Made by a program: the position numbers and the translations under genes. 34,136 nucleotides of DNA, taken from positions 1 through 34,136 of IMG/VR virus record IMGVR_UViG_3300025769_017291. One strand, 5' to 3'. This DNA comes from a virus. Shown piece after piece: positions 6,030-12,707 of this stretch. Within the stretch, counting starts at the first letter, position 1, and every line of letters begins with the position of its first letter. The notes beneath the pieces were generated by a model, which was not told the DNA's origin, ran no database searches, and saw nothing but the letters and a program-made list of their open reading frames with translations.

Positions 6030-6782
6030 ATGAAAATCACTAAATCAATATTAACCAAAATCATTAGGGAAGAGATCCTTCGAGAGATGATGGGCAATGA
6101 TCATCCAATTGCAAAGATGAGACAATTTGTTGACGTTGGTCATAAAGACATTGAGAATATTGCACGAGCGTTTAAGATTTATGCGTCAATAAAGAATAAC
6201 GCTCCTTTACAACAACTTGCATATGAGTATTTCTTGAACCACTTTGGAGACGATGGTAAGGTCAATCTGGAAGGAGCCGATCTAAGGGGAATCGTTCTGA
6301 ACGGCGCAAGCTTGCAAGGTGCTAAATTAAGAGGTGCTAACTTAGAAGGTGCAAGTTTGAACGGCGCAAATTTGCAAGGTGCTGACTTAAGAGGTGCAAG
6401 TTTGAAAGGCGCAAACTTGCAAGGTGCTGACCTTACCGGCGCTAACCTTATTAACTCTTATTTGGATAAAGCGAACTTTACCGCCGCTGACTTGACAAAC
6501 TCATTCATGACAAATGTTAGATTAAATAAAACTAATTTTACAGATGCAAATCTAGCAAATGTTCGTTTGCTCCCCTTCCGAGAACTCCTAGGAAGCATTT
6601 TTAAAGGGGCTAAGTGGAATTCTCGAACCATGATTCACAATTACTGGTTCGGTGACACTGGTGAATACACCAATCCAAACTCTGAAAAGTTCAGGGAAGA
6701 TAACGAGTTGGTTCAAACGGACGAAGTAGGTCCAATGAATGCTCCTGCCGACGCGGTTCTTTTGAGTGATCTATTTAAATAA
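6030..6782 (+). CDS. Tagged pentapeptide-repeat protein 2
   Basis: A 250-residue protein with tag [20 protein letters not shown] (I12-R13-E14). The linker matches that of the protein at 3701 ([14 protein letters not shown]). About 21 pentapeptides follow at roughly 78-182: first very regular ([10 protein letters not shown] types) and encoded by near-repeating 30-base units, later more divergent (ANFTA, SFMTN). A 65-residue non-repeat tail ends the protein. The fold should be a DNA-like right-handed beta-helix. The ribosome-binding site AAATAAAAGGAAAAAAA matches that before 4418. It closes the operon that starts at 3701. Confidence 0.85.
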   Translation: MKITKSILTKIIREEILREMMGNDHPIAKMRQFVDVGHKDIENIARAFKIYASIKNNAPLQQLAYEYFLNHFGDDGKVNLEGADLRGIVLNGASLQGAKLRGANLEGASLNGANLQGADLRGASLKGANLQGADLTGANLINSYLDKANFTAADLTNSFMTNVRLNKTNFTDANLANVRLLPFRELLGSIFKGAKWNSRTMIHNYWFGDTGEYTNPNSEKFREDNELVQTDEVGPMNAPADAVLLSDLFK

Positions 6783-6806
6783 AAGGAAAAAATTTCAACT
6801 TGGAAG

Positions 6807-6833
6807 CTTTTGATCTATTTACTGTAACCAAAG
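6807..6833 (+). promoter_or_regulatory. CTATTTA element, copy C (degenerate)
   Basis: CTTTTGATCTATTTACTGTAACCAAAG keeps the TTTTGATCTATTTA core found at 8461 but has only a weak 4-5 bp stem (CTTTTG / CAAAG). It stands 27 bases before the start at 6860, in the only sizeable gap between 6030 and 7299. Confidence 0.4.
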
Positions 6834-6853
6834 AATTTTCATAAAAGGAGAAG

Positions 6854-6918
6854 ATATAAATGAAAATTACAAGAAAAATGCTGAAAAAAATCATTCTGGA
6901 AGCAATGGAAGAAGAACT
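6854..6918 (+). repeat. 65-base perfect repeat covering a tag, copy 1
   Basis: Bases 6854-6918 (last 6 bases of the leader plus the first 59 bases of the gene) are identical to 7293-7357. Outside this block the two genes have no visible similarity. The identity covers the tag codons even at third positions, indicating recent copying or gene conversion of the tag alone. Confidence 0.9.
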
Positions 6919-7270
6919 GGGTTCCAAAGAACGAGATATTGCCGTGCTTAAGGGAATTGGATTCCACCCAGACTATCTTTCGCATGCCAATATTGAGCAA
7001 GTGGTTGATTATGCTCACGGTGGCGGTGTCAAAGCGGATTACGACGACATCACGAACCTAGATATGGATCGCTACCTTCGCAAATTTGCTAAGGAAAACC
7101 CTAGGAGCGAAGCCGGAAAGGTAGCTGCCAGAATTAACCGGATGGTTCAAGCTCGGGCGGTTCAAGAAGATGAAATTAGCCGCACCCGCGATCAAGCCTT
7201 GGGCATGGAACCGCTTGATGACGGCTCTTACTTAACAAGGAGTGGTGGTCCGGACTTTGGCGAGTATTGA
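6860..7270 (+). CDS. Tagged hypothetical protein
   Basis: A 136-residue protein with tag MKITRKMLKKIILEAMEEEL. I12-L13-E14 is followed by Ala, the best match in the window to a T4-type (L/I)xE|A cleavage site. The body contains 'GFHPDYLSHANIEQVVDYAH' and an Arg/Ala-rich helix (AGKVAARINRMVQARAVQE), with a Gly/Asp tail. No family recognised. ATG 6860 follows AAAAGGAGAAGATATAA. The tag is DNA-identical to that at 7299. Confidence 0.75.
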   Translation: MKITRKMLKKIILEAMEEELGSKERDIAVLKGIGFHPDYLSHANIEQVVDYAHGGGVKADYDDITNLDMDRYLRKFAKENPRSEAGKVAARINRMVQARAVQEDEISRTRDQALGMEPLDDGSYLTRSGGPDFGEY

Positions 7271-7292
7271 GAGTAATTGACGAAAGGAAAAT

Positions 7293-7357
7293 ATATAAAT
7301 GAAAATTACAAGAAAAATGCTGAAAAAAATCATTCTGGAAGCAATGGAAGAAGAACT
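7293..7357 (+). repeat. 65-base perfect repeat covering a tag, copy 2
   Basis: Identical to 6854-6918 and placed at the same position relative to its start codon, so two unrelated bodies carry one recently duplicated tag. Confidence 0.9.
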
Positions 7358-8048
7358 TGAAAGTGGTATGCGAAAGCAAGAAATTGAAGATGCCATGGCC
7401 GAGGCCGAGGAAGAGTACATCAACTTTGTCCACTTCGGCCCATCAAACCTAACTCGTGACGAAATGAAATACGCATTCGAACTGGCGATCCAAAAAGGCT
7501 TAACATACAGCACCCCTAGAGAATCTGTTGATAAAGAACTCGCAGAATACGCGCTTCAATTGGCGATGGAAAACGATTCAGATGTTCCCTTTGCAGAGCA
7601 TCAATTGACCCGAGAGGCTAAAGAATGGATGAAAGGCGCTGCACTAGGAGCGCTTGGTGAAGGTATCAACAGTGAACTTCAGGCGGTTATAGAAAAAGTC
7701 AAGTCTTATGATCGTAGCAAGGCACAGGCTGGTCGTCCCATGATGCCGCAGCCCGGCGAACCCGATGCTCTCTCTAGAGAACTTACAAGAGCACTGGTTA
7801 AAAGCCCTCAATTGGTGCGCTTTCTTTTGCCACCGGGTAAGTATTACTCGGAGATCCGCCCTCAAGTGACCGACAATGGTTCTCACTACGCAATCGAATT
7901 TACAGACCGTGGTGGGCGAGGTTATGTGCTTATGCGAACATACGCTGATCCGGATGGAACACCTGTTTCCTTCGGAATGATGGCCCGAAAGCGCAAGGGT
8001 GTTCCGAAAATTAGCTATGCCGGTGTTACAAAGGGCAAGCAAAAGTAA
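7299..8048 (+). CDS. Tagged hypothetical protein
   Basis: A 249-residue protein with tag MKITRKMLKKIILEAMEEEL (I12-L13-E14). Residues 20-110 are acidic and helical. About 150-249 looks like a beta-rich globular domain (HYAIEFTDRGGRGYVLMRTY, then GTPVSFGMM), ending in a basic GVTKGKQK. I do not recognise a family. The ribosome-binding site GAAAGGAAAATATATAA precedes ATG 7299. It is followed after 15 bases by another tagged gene, so 6860, 7299 and 8064 form one operon. Confidence 0.75.
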   Translation: MKITRKMLKKIILEAMEEELESGMRKQEIEDAMAEAEEEYINFVHFGPSNLTRDEMKYAFELAIQKGLTYSTPRESVDKELAEYALQLAMENDSDVPFAEHQLTREAKEWMKGAALGALGEGINSELQAVIEKVKSYDRSKAQAGRPMMPQPGEPDALSRELTRALVKSPQLVRFLLPPGKYYSEIRPQVTDNGSHYAIEFTDRGGRGYVLMRTYADPDGTPVSFGMMARKRKGVPKISYAGVTKGKQK

Positions 8049-8063
8049 AAAGGAGGCAAAAGC

Positions 8064-8273
8064 ATGAAAATCACAAAGAAAATTCTGAAAAGAATGATCT
8101 TGGAAGCGCTTCAAGAACAAGTAGTAGAAATGCCTCCGTCCTATTTGCAAGCTAGAGAGGTTCCAGAACCAGCCCCAAGGGAAGAATCTTTGGAATCTAA
8201 ACTGGAAAGACTGAGGGAGGAAAGGCCAGAAGATTATGAACTGGTTATGGACATCCTCATGAGCCTAGGCTAA
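8064..8273 (+). CDS. Small tagged protein
   Basis: A 69-residue protein with tag MKITKKILKRMILEALQEQV (I12-L13-E14, then Ala), a Pro-rich linker (MPPSYLQAREVPEPAPREE) and one acidic helix (LESKLERLREERPEDYEL). If the tag is removed, about 55 residues remain, so it may be a minimal scaffold or core peptide. GGAGGCAAAAGC precedes ATG 8064. It is the smallest complete tagged gene in the window. Confidence 0.7.
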   Translation: MKITKKILKRMILEALQEQVVEMPPSYLQAREVPEPAPREESLESKLERLREERPEDYELVMDILMSLG

Positions 8274-8280
8274 ACCCCAA

Positions 8281-8457
8281 TTGAAATCTATTTGTAAGTC
8301 CTGCCAATTCTGCCGAATAATCACAACAAAACGCAATTCAAAATTCATCTTGTGCCAAAATGACAAGGTTGAAGAAAAATATCCCCGACAACCCCAACTT
8401 CAATGTCCTCACTTTTCTGAAAAAGGAAAAGACGGGAAAAAAAATCCTCAAATTTGA
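8281..8457 (+). CDS. Small Cys-rich (zinc-ribbon-like) protein, TTG start
   Basis: A 58-residue frame starting at TTG 8281, the only possible start after the in-frame stop at 8266. Residues include C5, C8, C11, then FILC (C25), then KYPRQPQLQC (C42) PHF. The pattern CxxCxxC, F-x-L-C, YPxxP-x3-C-x-[GH]-[YF] matches small phage/prokaryotic putative zinc-binding proteins as I remember them; zinc binding is inferred. The ribosome-binding site is weak, so expression may depend on coupling to the gene ending at 8273, 7 bases upstream. Unlike its neighbours it has no tag. Its last codons overlap the block shared before CTATTTA elements. Confidence 0.6.
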   Translation: MKSICKSCQFCRIITTKRNSKFILCQNDKVEEKYPRQPQLQCPHFSEKGKDGKKNPQI

Positions 8458-8458
8458 A

Positions 8459-8490
8459 CCTTTTTGATCTATTTATTGTGAGCAAAAAGG
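8459..8490 (+). promoter_or_regulatory. CTATTTA hairpin element, copy D
   Basis: A perfect 8-bp inverted repeat CCTTTTTG / CAAAAAGG encloses ATCTATTTATTGTGAG. Compared with copy A, the loop has diverged (TAATAA to TTGTGA) while both arms pair, so the pairing itself is conserved. AAAAAGGA, the ribosome-binding site for ATG 8501, is again in the 3' arm. The upstream AAATTTGAA is also shared with copy A. Confidence 0.55.
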
Positions 8491-8500
8491 ATGAAACCAA

Positions 8501-8740
8501 ATGAAAATCACAAAAGATCAAATAACTCAAATTCTTTTCGAAGAGATCACAAAATCCGAAGTGAAAAAGATCTCTAAAAAAGAAGCAAAGAAAATCAAAA
8601 AAGAAATCGAAAAAAGCTTTGAAAAGAACCTTCGCTCCAAGATCTCAAAAGAGATCATTGAAGATGTTGTGAAGGGCCTTCTCAAGAAGTTCCATCGCGA
8701 ACTTTCCGTTAATTATCCACAATTGATCAATCGACTTTGA
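8501..8740 (+). CDS. Tagged Lys/Glu-rich helical protein
   Basis: A 79-residue protein with tag MKITKDQITQILFEEITKSE (L12-F13-E14). The rest is one long, very basic and acidic helix (VKKISKKEAKKIKKEIEKSF onward). Such small Lys/Glu-rich phage proteins recur in marine phages and resemble core or scaffold components, though the function here is unproven. The TGA stop is followed in the same frame by 24 sense codons that encode another tag (see the relic at 8747), so stop read-through would append a second tag. Confidence 0.7.
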   Translation: MKITKDQITQILFEEITKSEVKKISKKEAKKIKKEIEKSFEKNLRSKISKEIIEDVVKGLLKKFHRELSVNYPQLINRL

Positions 8741-8746
8741 TTTAAA

Positions 8747-8815
8747 ATCAGAATTTCCAAAAGAAAAGTAAACAAGATACTTTCTGAAGAAATCAATAAA
8801 CTATTTAATATATAA
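8747..8815 (+). pseudogene. Orphan tag relic (tag without a body)
   Basis: Reading from ATC 8747 gives I-RISKRKVNKILSEEINKLF, then NI and a stop. This matches the tag consensus at every key position (I3, S4, K5, V8, I11, L12-x-E14, E15, I16) but has ATC where ATG is expected and stops after 22 codons. One base change (ATG to ATC) plus loss of the body would explain it. It is in frame with, and directly after, the TGA of the gene at 8501. No ribosome-binding site is visible. Confidence 0.6.
8801..8815 (+). promoter_or_regulatory. CTATTTA element, copy E (degenerate)
   Basis: CTATTTAATATATAA lies 22 bases before ATG 8837 and overlaps the tag relic. It keeps the CTATTTA core but has no flanking stem. 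Possible promoter for the gene at 8837. Confidence 0.35.
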
Positions 8816-8836
8816 AACAAAAGGAGAATATTTGAA

Positions 8837-9844
8837 ATGAAAATTTCCAAAAAAGAACTCCAAGAAATTATCTTGGAAGAACTTAAAAGAGAAATGCTTG
8901 AAGAAGGCGAACTTGAAGAAGGACTTGGAAGGAAACTTCGAAGCCTTTTTGGGATGCAAACCCAAGAGGATTTCGACGAACTCGTGCCAGAAGTTACTCC
9001 GGGTTCACAACTGGAAAAGGCAAAAAAAGAGTTGGAAAGGCTTGCAACGAAAGGAGGAGGCCCAAACATTGCTATGGCAGACTTTATTCGAGATTTTGGA
9101 AAGTCTGATCCTGAGCTTGAAAAACTTGCGGCCTCCTATGATGAACGCTCTCCCAACACGAAAGGACCAGTAACAACCGCCGCACAACGCCTCAGCGCTC
9201 GCGCCGCTGCATCAAGGCAAGTTGGGCCTCCGACTTATCGAGGAGCAGGGCCGCTGGGGGAGGGGTTTATCAACGAAGCTTTCGAAATGAACTCCCTTGG
9301 TAAAAAAGACATGATTTATCTTTTAAAAGCATTTTTAGAAAATCCACCTCGCGCTTTTACCGGTTTTAAACCAACCGAATTTCACAAAAAACTACAAGAC
9401 GAAGTGATTACTCCCAAGGAAGGGGAGACTAGGCCGGATGCCAGCCCTGAACCCACGGCAGACTCAAGAAGTGAAATGCGAAACAAAATTCGTCAAGCTT
9501 TTAAAAATCTTGAAAAACAAGATAAAACCGGTTTTAATACACTCTTTGATAAAGAAACTGAGATTAGAATAGGTGAATTTTTAAAAAGCGCAAGCGAGAA
9601 AGAACTATCTAGTCTGGTAGACGTGGTTGACAATCTATTAAGATATATTGATTTCAATAGATTGAAAGAGGTTATTCTCCAAGTTGTTGGAACTGGGAGA
9701 CCCCCCAGAAAGAAGAGAGAAGTCAAGATGGATGAGCGGCTCATTCGAGAAAATACATCCTTGACCGGGTGGGATATGGATGTGATAATCTTGGAAGAAA
9801 TCATCAAAGATGCCTTCATCAGGGGCACCATTCGGTTCTTTTAA
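8837..9844 (+). CDS. Large tagged hypothetical protein
   Basis: A 335-residue protein with tag MKISKKELQEIILEELKREM (I12-L13-E14). It contains a charged linker, an Ala/Arg/Pro-rich middle (TTAAQRLSARAAASRQVG), a helical block (KKDMIYLLKAFLENP), a disordered stretch (EGETRPDASPEPTADSRS) and a C-terminal helical domain. No catalytic motif is recognised. The multi-domain, partly disordered layout fits a core or scaffold-like virion protein. ATG 8837 follows AAAAGGAGAATATTTGAA. Its last 26 bases overlap the 3' end of the convergent nuclease gene. Confidence 0.75.
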   Translation: MKISKKELQEIILEELKREMLEEGELEEGLGRKLRSLFGMQTQEDFDELVPEVTPGSQLEKAKKELERLATKGGGPNIAMADFIRDFGKSDPELEKLAASYDERSPNTKGPVTTAAQRLSARAAASRQVGPPTYRGAGPLGEGFINEAFEMNSLGKKDMIYLLKAFLENPPRAFTGFKPTEFHKKLQDEVITPKEGETRPDASPEPTADSRSEMRNKIRQAFKNLEKQDKTGFNTLFDKETEIRIGEFLKSASEKELSSLVDVVDNLLRYIDFNRLKEVILQVVGTGRPPRKKREVKMDERLIRENTSLTGWDMDVIILEEIIKDAFIRGTIRFF

Positions 9845-10589
9845 AAGGACATTTTGAGCAAGAAGTTTTTTTCTTTGGATAAAATCCTTTATCAATAAAA
9901 TGAACAGCTTTGTTCAAAGCTTCTTCCGCATTCTTCATTTTCCTATTACCAGTCGTTATTCTTACAAACTCTACTTGGTTTTTCTTTGCAGTTCTTTTTA
10001 GAAGTGCAAAGTAACACTCAATCATTTTTGGATCGATTTGAAGCTTTTCAGCAATGAATTTTTTGTAAAAAACCAACTGATAACCTGTGATCTTGTCCGA
10101 TTTTCTTCTTGCATCCCATCCCCAAGAGCAAGTTTTCCAATCAATAACGTAATGCTTACCAGTTTTTGGATCTTTTAGGATCAAATCCACAAATCCTTTG
10201 AATTTAAGGTCAGTTCCTTCAATGTTTTCATAAAGATCCATCTCTGTTTGAACAACTTCGCAACCTTCAAAAGCTTTTTTAAGCTCCGGAATGCAAATTG
10301 GAGCTAATTTCTTGCCTTGTTCCATAAAAGATTGCAAATCTTTTTCGATCTTCAGGTCTTCGTCAAGGCTTTCCCACTCTTTTTGGAAAGATTGTGAGAA
10401 ATTTTGAGCTTCTTCGCCTGTTTTCCACTCGTTTAAAAGCGTTTTTTCACAAACTTCGTGGATTGCTGTTCCAAAAGCAGTGAAAATGTTGCCTGTGAAG
10501 CCTTTTTTGCCGTCAATGTATTCGATTTTGAAACGATAAGGACACTCATCCCAAATTTTGAACCCTGAAAATGAAATATGCTGAACCAT
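9819..10589 (-). CDS. PD-(D/E)xK nuclease, Cas4/RecB-like
   Basis: A 256-residue protein with the layout of Cas4/RecB-type nucleases: C16 in 'WDECPYRF', H44 in 'GTAIHE', D135 in 'KGFVDLI', D150-W-K152 in 'YVIDWKTCSW', a 'GYQLVFY' motif, and a C-terminal C244-x2-C247-x7-C255 group. The four Cys (C16, C244, C247, C255) match the [4Fe-4S] arrangement of Cas4-like exonucleases. Probable role: DNA end processing in phage recombination or replication, or host DNA breakdown. It is a single leftward gene from a consensus sigma-70 promoter, opposite to its neighbours, so it is probably expressed early. AAAGGAGACCAAA precedes its ATG. No cas genes are nearby. Confidence 0.88.
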   Translation of the reverse strand: MVQHISFSGFKIWDECPYRFKIEYIDGKKGFTGNIFTAFGTAIHEVCEKTLLNEWKTGEEAQNFSQSFQKEWESLDEDLKIEKDLQSFMEQGKKLAPICIPELKKAFEGCEVVQTEMDLYENIEGTDLKFKGFVDLILKDPKTGKHYVIDWKTCSWGWDARRKSDKITGYQLVFYKKFIAEKLQIDPKMIECYFALLKRTAKKNQVEFVRITTGNRKMKNAEEALNKAVHFIDKGFYPKKKTSCSKCPFKRTEWCP

Positions 10590-10612
10590 TTTGGTCTCCT
10601 TTGTGTTTGTTG

Positions 10613-10647
10613 ACCTCTATTATACTAGTTATCGGTGTCAAAGTCAA
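10613..10647 (-). promoter_or_regulatory. Consensus sigma-70 promoter for the nuclease gene
   Basis: On the minus strand: TTGACT (10647-10642), a 17-bp spacer, TATAAT (10624-10619), then AGAGG. TTGAC also occurs twice in tandem (TTGACTTTGACA). The downstream TATAATAGAGG is the same 11-mer as in the two promoters at 105 and 741, linking regulation of the GC-rich and AT-rich parts. Confidence 0.85.
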
Positions 10648-10672
10648 CCTTTTTCTCGTGGGAGGATAAAAA

Positions 10673-11314
10673 ATGTCTGAAAAAATCTTCAACCTTACAA
10701 GAATTCGCTGGAAATTGGAAAATATGATCCTTGATGACATTCCAAATTTTGAGATCGTATCAAAAACAACTTCTTTTTTGATGAAAGTTCTTTCAATCAT
10801 TCTTTTTTTCAACAGATCCTTTATGACTTCGTACATTTCTGTGATTTATCCCAGAATGTATGTTCCAAAATTACCTTGGAAAGAAAACGACCACTATTCA
10901 GCCATTTTGGTGCTTGCTCACGAATGGGTCCATTTGAGCGATAGGAAGCGCTTTGGGCTTCTGTTCGACATTGGATACCTTTTTCCACAATGCCTAGCCT
11001 TCCTGAGCCTCCTAGCCCCCTTCCTGAGTGTCTGGTGGCTTCTTTGTTTGTTGTTTCTGCTTCCCATACCTTCTCCAACCCGTGCTTGGTTGGAATTTCG
11101 TGGCTATTCAATGACAATGGCTTGCAAATGGTGGTTGACTGGGAATGAAATCAACTATTATTGGATTGAAAGACAATTTGTTGGTCAATGGTATTATTTT
11201 ATGTGGCCTTTCAAAGGCATTGTTCGCAAAATGTTCGAAAAGCAAATGGAAAAAATCAAAAACGACGACCTTTCACCGGAACAAAGAAAGGTTAAAGAAA
11301 TCATCTTCTCTTAA
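10673..11314 (+). CDS. Membrane-embedded zinc metallopeptidase candidate
   Basis: A 213-residue protein. 'LAHEWVHLSD' gives an HExxH site (H83, E84, H87), and E141 in 'WLEFRGYSM' is a plausible third zinc ligand. Hydrophobic spans are near residues 35-58 and, as a long hairpin, 100-132. The active site would therefore sit beside the membrane. No exact family is recognised; the arrangement is loosely M48-like. It starts at ATG 10673 behind GGGAGGATAAAA and is divergent from the nuclease gene. Possible roles are host envelope or lysis-related proteolysis, or cleavage of a membrane substrate; none is shown. Confidence 0.72.
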   Translation: MSEKIFNLTRIRWKLENMILDDIPNFEIVSKTTSFLMKVLSIILFFNRSFMTSYISVIYPRMYVPKLPWKENDHYSAILVLAHEWVHLSDRKRFGLLFDIGYLFPQCLAFLSLLAPFLSVWWLLCLLFLLPIPSPTRAWLEFRGYSMTMACKWWLTGNEINYYWIERQFVGQWYYFMWPFKGIVRKMFEKQMEKIKNDDLSPEQRKVKEIIFS

Positions 11315-11315
11315 A

Positions 11316-11337
11316 CTATTTATTTATGTGATATAAT
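11316..11337 (+). promoter_or_regulatory. Possible promoter with CTATTTAT
   Basis: CTATTTATTTATGTGATATAAT combines the CTATTTAT core with a perfect TATAAT at 11332-11337. No good -35 is present. It lies 19 bases before the start at 11356 and could begin a rightward transcript through 18.2 kb. Confidence 0.4.
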
Positions 11338-11355
11338 AACATAAAGGTAGTTTGC

Positions 11356-11658
11356 ATGTCAAATAATAAATCAAAAAACCATTCAAAGTTTCTTTCTGCT
11401 TCGGTGGAATCAGCGAAAGATATCCTAGGTTTAAAAAACCCTTGGATTGTCAATGATTTTGAGTCTGAAGCTGGAAATACTAATATGAATGACGAAGAAA
11501 TCTATTACATTGCTGTTTTTGTTGCTGATTTGAAAACTTTGAAAGAACAAAGAGCCGTTTTTGATATTATTCATCTAAAATGTGATGATGATACAGTTGC
11601 TCGCTTCAAAACTTTGTTTTCAAACGAAAATTTAAACAAAATTATGTTGTCTTGTTAA
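11356..11658 (+). CDS. Hypothetical protein
   Basis: A 100-residue protein with a polar start (SNNKSKNHSKFLSASVES) and an alpha/beta-looking body (EEIYYIAVFVADLKTLKEQR, then DDTVARFKTLFSNENLNKIM). Not recognised. ATG 11356 follows AAAGGTAGTTTGC. It is the first gene of a run that continues with a nucleotidyltransferase 14 bases later. Confidence 0.6.
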   Translation: MSNNKSKNHSKFLSASVESAKDILGLKNPWIVNDFESEAGNTNMNDEEIYYIAVFVADLKTLKEQRAVFDIIHLKCDDDTVARFKTLFSNENLNKIMLSC

Positions 11659-11672
11659 AAAAGGAAAAATAA

Positions 11673-12698
11673 ATGTCTAATTTTATGGAAGAATGGAAAT
11701 ATTTCTTGGAAAACAAGAAAGATCCTTTGCCAAAGTCTCCTTTTCAAAAGAAAATGTTCAAAAATCACCCAAAAAAGAAGAAAGATCTTATTGGGAAGGG
11801 TGGGAACAAGTATAAGTCTAAGCCTTATACCGAAAAACCTTCAATGAAAAGGTCAAAATCTGCACCTCCTATTGGCGAAGCAAAAATTAAAGTTATTTTG
11901 AAAGAATTTATCTCAATGTTTGATTATTCTTCTTTTAATGTTCGAGATAGCCTTAATCCAGCCTTTTGGGGTGAAAAAGATGTTTTAAAAGCGGAAGTTG
12001 CAAACAAATTAATCCAAATTGGAAAAGACTTTTTTGAAAACAATCTTAAATTTCCAAAAAATGTCAAATTGATTGATATTAAATTTACAGGCTCTTTGGC
12101 GAACTACAACTGGACTGATAATTCCGACATTGACCTTCATCTTGTTATCGATTTTAAGAAAACAGGTGCCGATCCAAGCCTGATCCGTGATTATGTTAAT
12201 TCTAAAAAGAATCTTTGGAACGAACAGCACGACATTATGATGAAAGGTCACGAAGTTGAGATTTATGTTGAAAACTTAAGCGAAAAACATTATTCAACAG
12301 GTGTTTACTCTCTTTTGAATAATGAATGGATTGTTAAACCTTCCCCTGTTAAGCCTAGGATCGATGATCAGCAAATTATGGTTAAAATCAACGGCTTTCA
12401 ACAAAAGTTGGATCATTTAAAAGACCTTTTCGCAAAAGGACAATACAAGTCCTCTTTTATTTACGCCGAAAGTTTAATGGACAAGTTAAAAAATATGAGA
12501 ACTGCCGGTCTTGTGAAAGGTGGCGAGTTTTCTGTTGAAAACCTAACTTACAAAGCACTTCGCAAAGTTGGATTCATTGAAGAGATCTTTGATCTTAAGC
12601 ACGAAGCATATGACAAGATGATGTCTGTTGAATCGTCTGGTAATACACCGGGAGAACATCCCGTAGATCAAGGAACTTTAGTTTACTCAAATTTATAG
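11673..12698 (+). CDS. Polymerase-beta-type nucleotidyltransferase with N-terminal W-F motif
   Basis: A 341-residue protein. 'FTGSLANYNWTDNSDIDLHLVID' shows the superfamily signature: G140-S141, then D152-x-D154, with E196 in 'VEIYVE' as the likely third carboxylate. It should transfer a nucleotide to a protein, RNA or small molecule; the substrate is unknown. The N-terminus MSNFMEEWKYFLENKK resembles the second, W-x-x-F type of putative targeting peptide, then a Lys/Pro-rich disordered linker (to about 68) leads into the enzyme. The C-terminal 100 residues are helical. AAAAAAGGAAAAATAA precedes the start. If packaged, the enzyme could be injected with the DNA. Confidence 0.8.
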   Translation: MSNFMEEWKYFLENKKDPLPKSPFQKKMFKNHPKKKKDLIGKGGNKYKSKPYTEKPSMKRSKSAPPIGEAKIKVILKEFISMFDYSSFNVRDSLNPAFWGEKDVLKAEVANKLIQIGKDFFENNLKFPKNVKLIDIKFTGSLANYNWTDNSDIDLHLVIDFKKTGADPSLIRDYVNSKKNLWNEQHDIMMKGHEVEIYVENLSEKHYSTGVYSLLNNEWIVKPSPVKPRIDDQQIMVKINGFQQKLDHLKDLFAKGQYKSSFIYAESLMDKLKNMRTAGLVKGGEFSVENLTYKALRKVGFIEEIFDLKHEAYDKMMSVESSGNTPGEHPVDQGTLVYSNL

Positions 12699-12707
12699 GG
12701 CCTCACT

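Noticed and set aside
8264-8271. CCTAGGC-type palindrome at a gene end as terminator
   Set aside because: A short palindrome without loop or T-run, formed by ordinary codons.
9819-10589. Cas4 as evidence of a CRISPR system
   Set aside because: No repeats or other cas genes nearby; stand-alone Cas4/RecB-like nucleases are common in phages.
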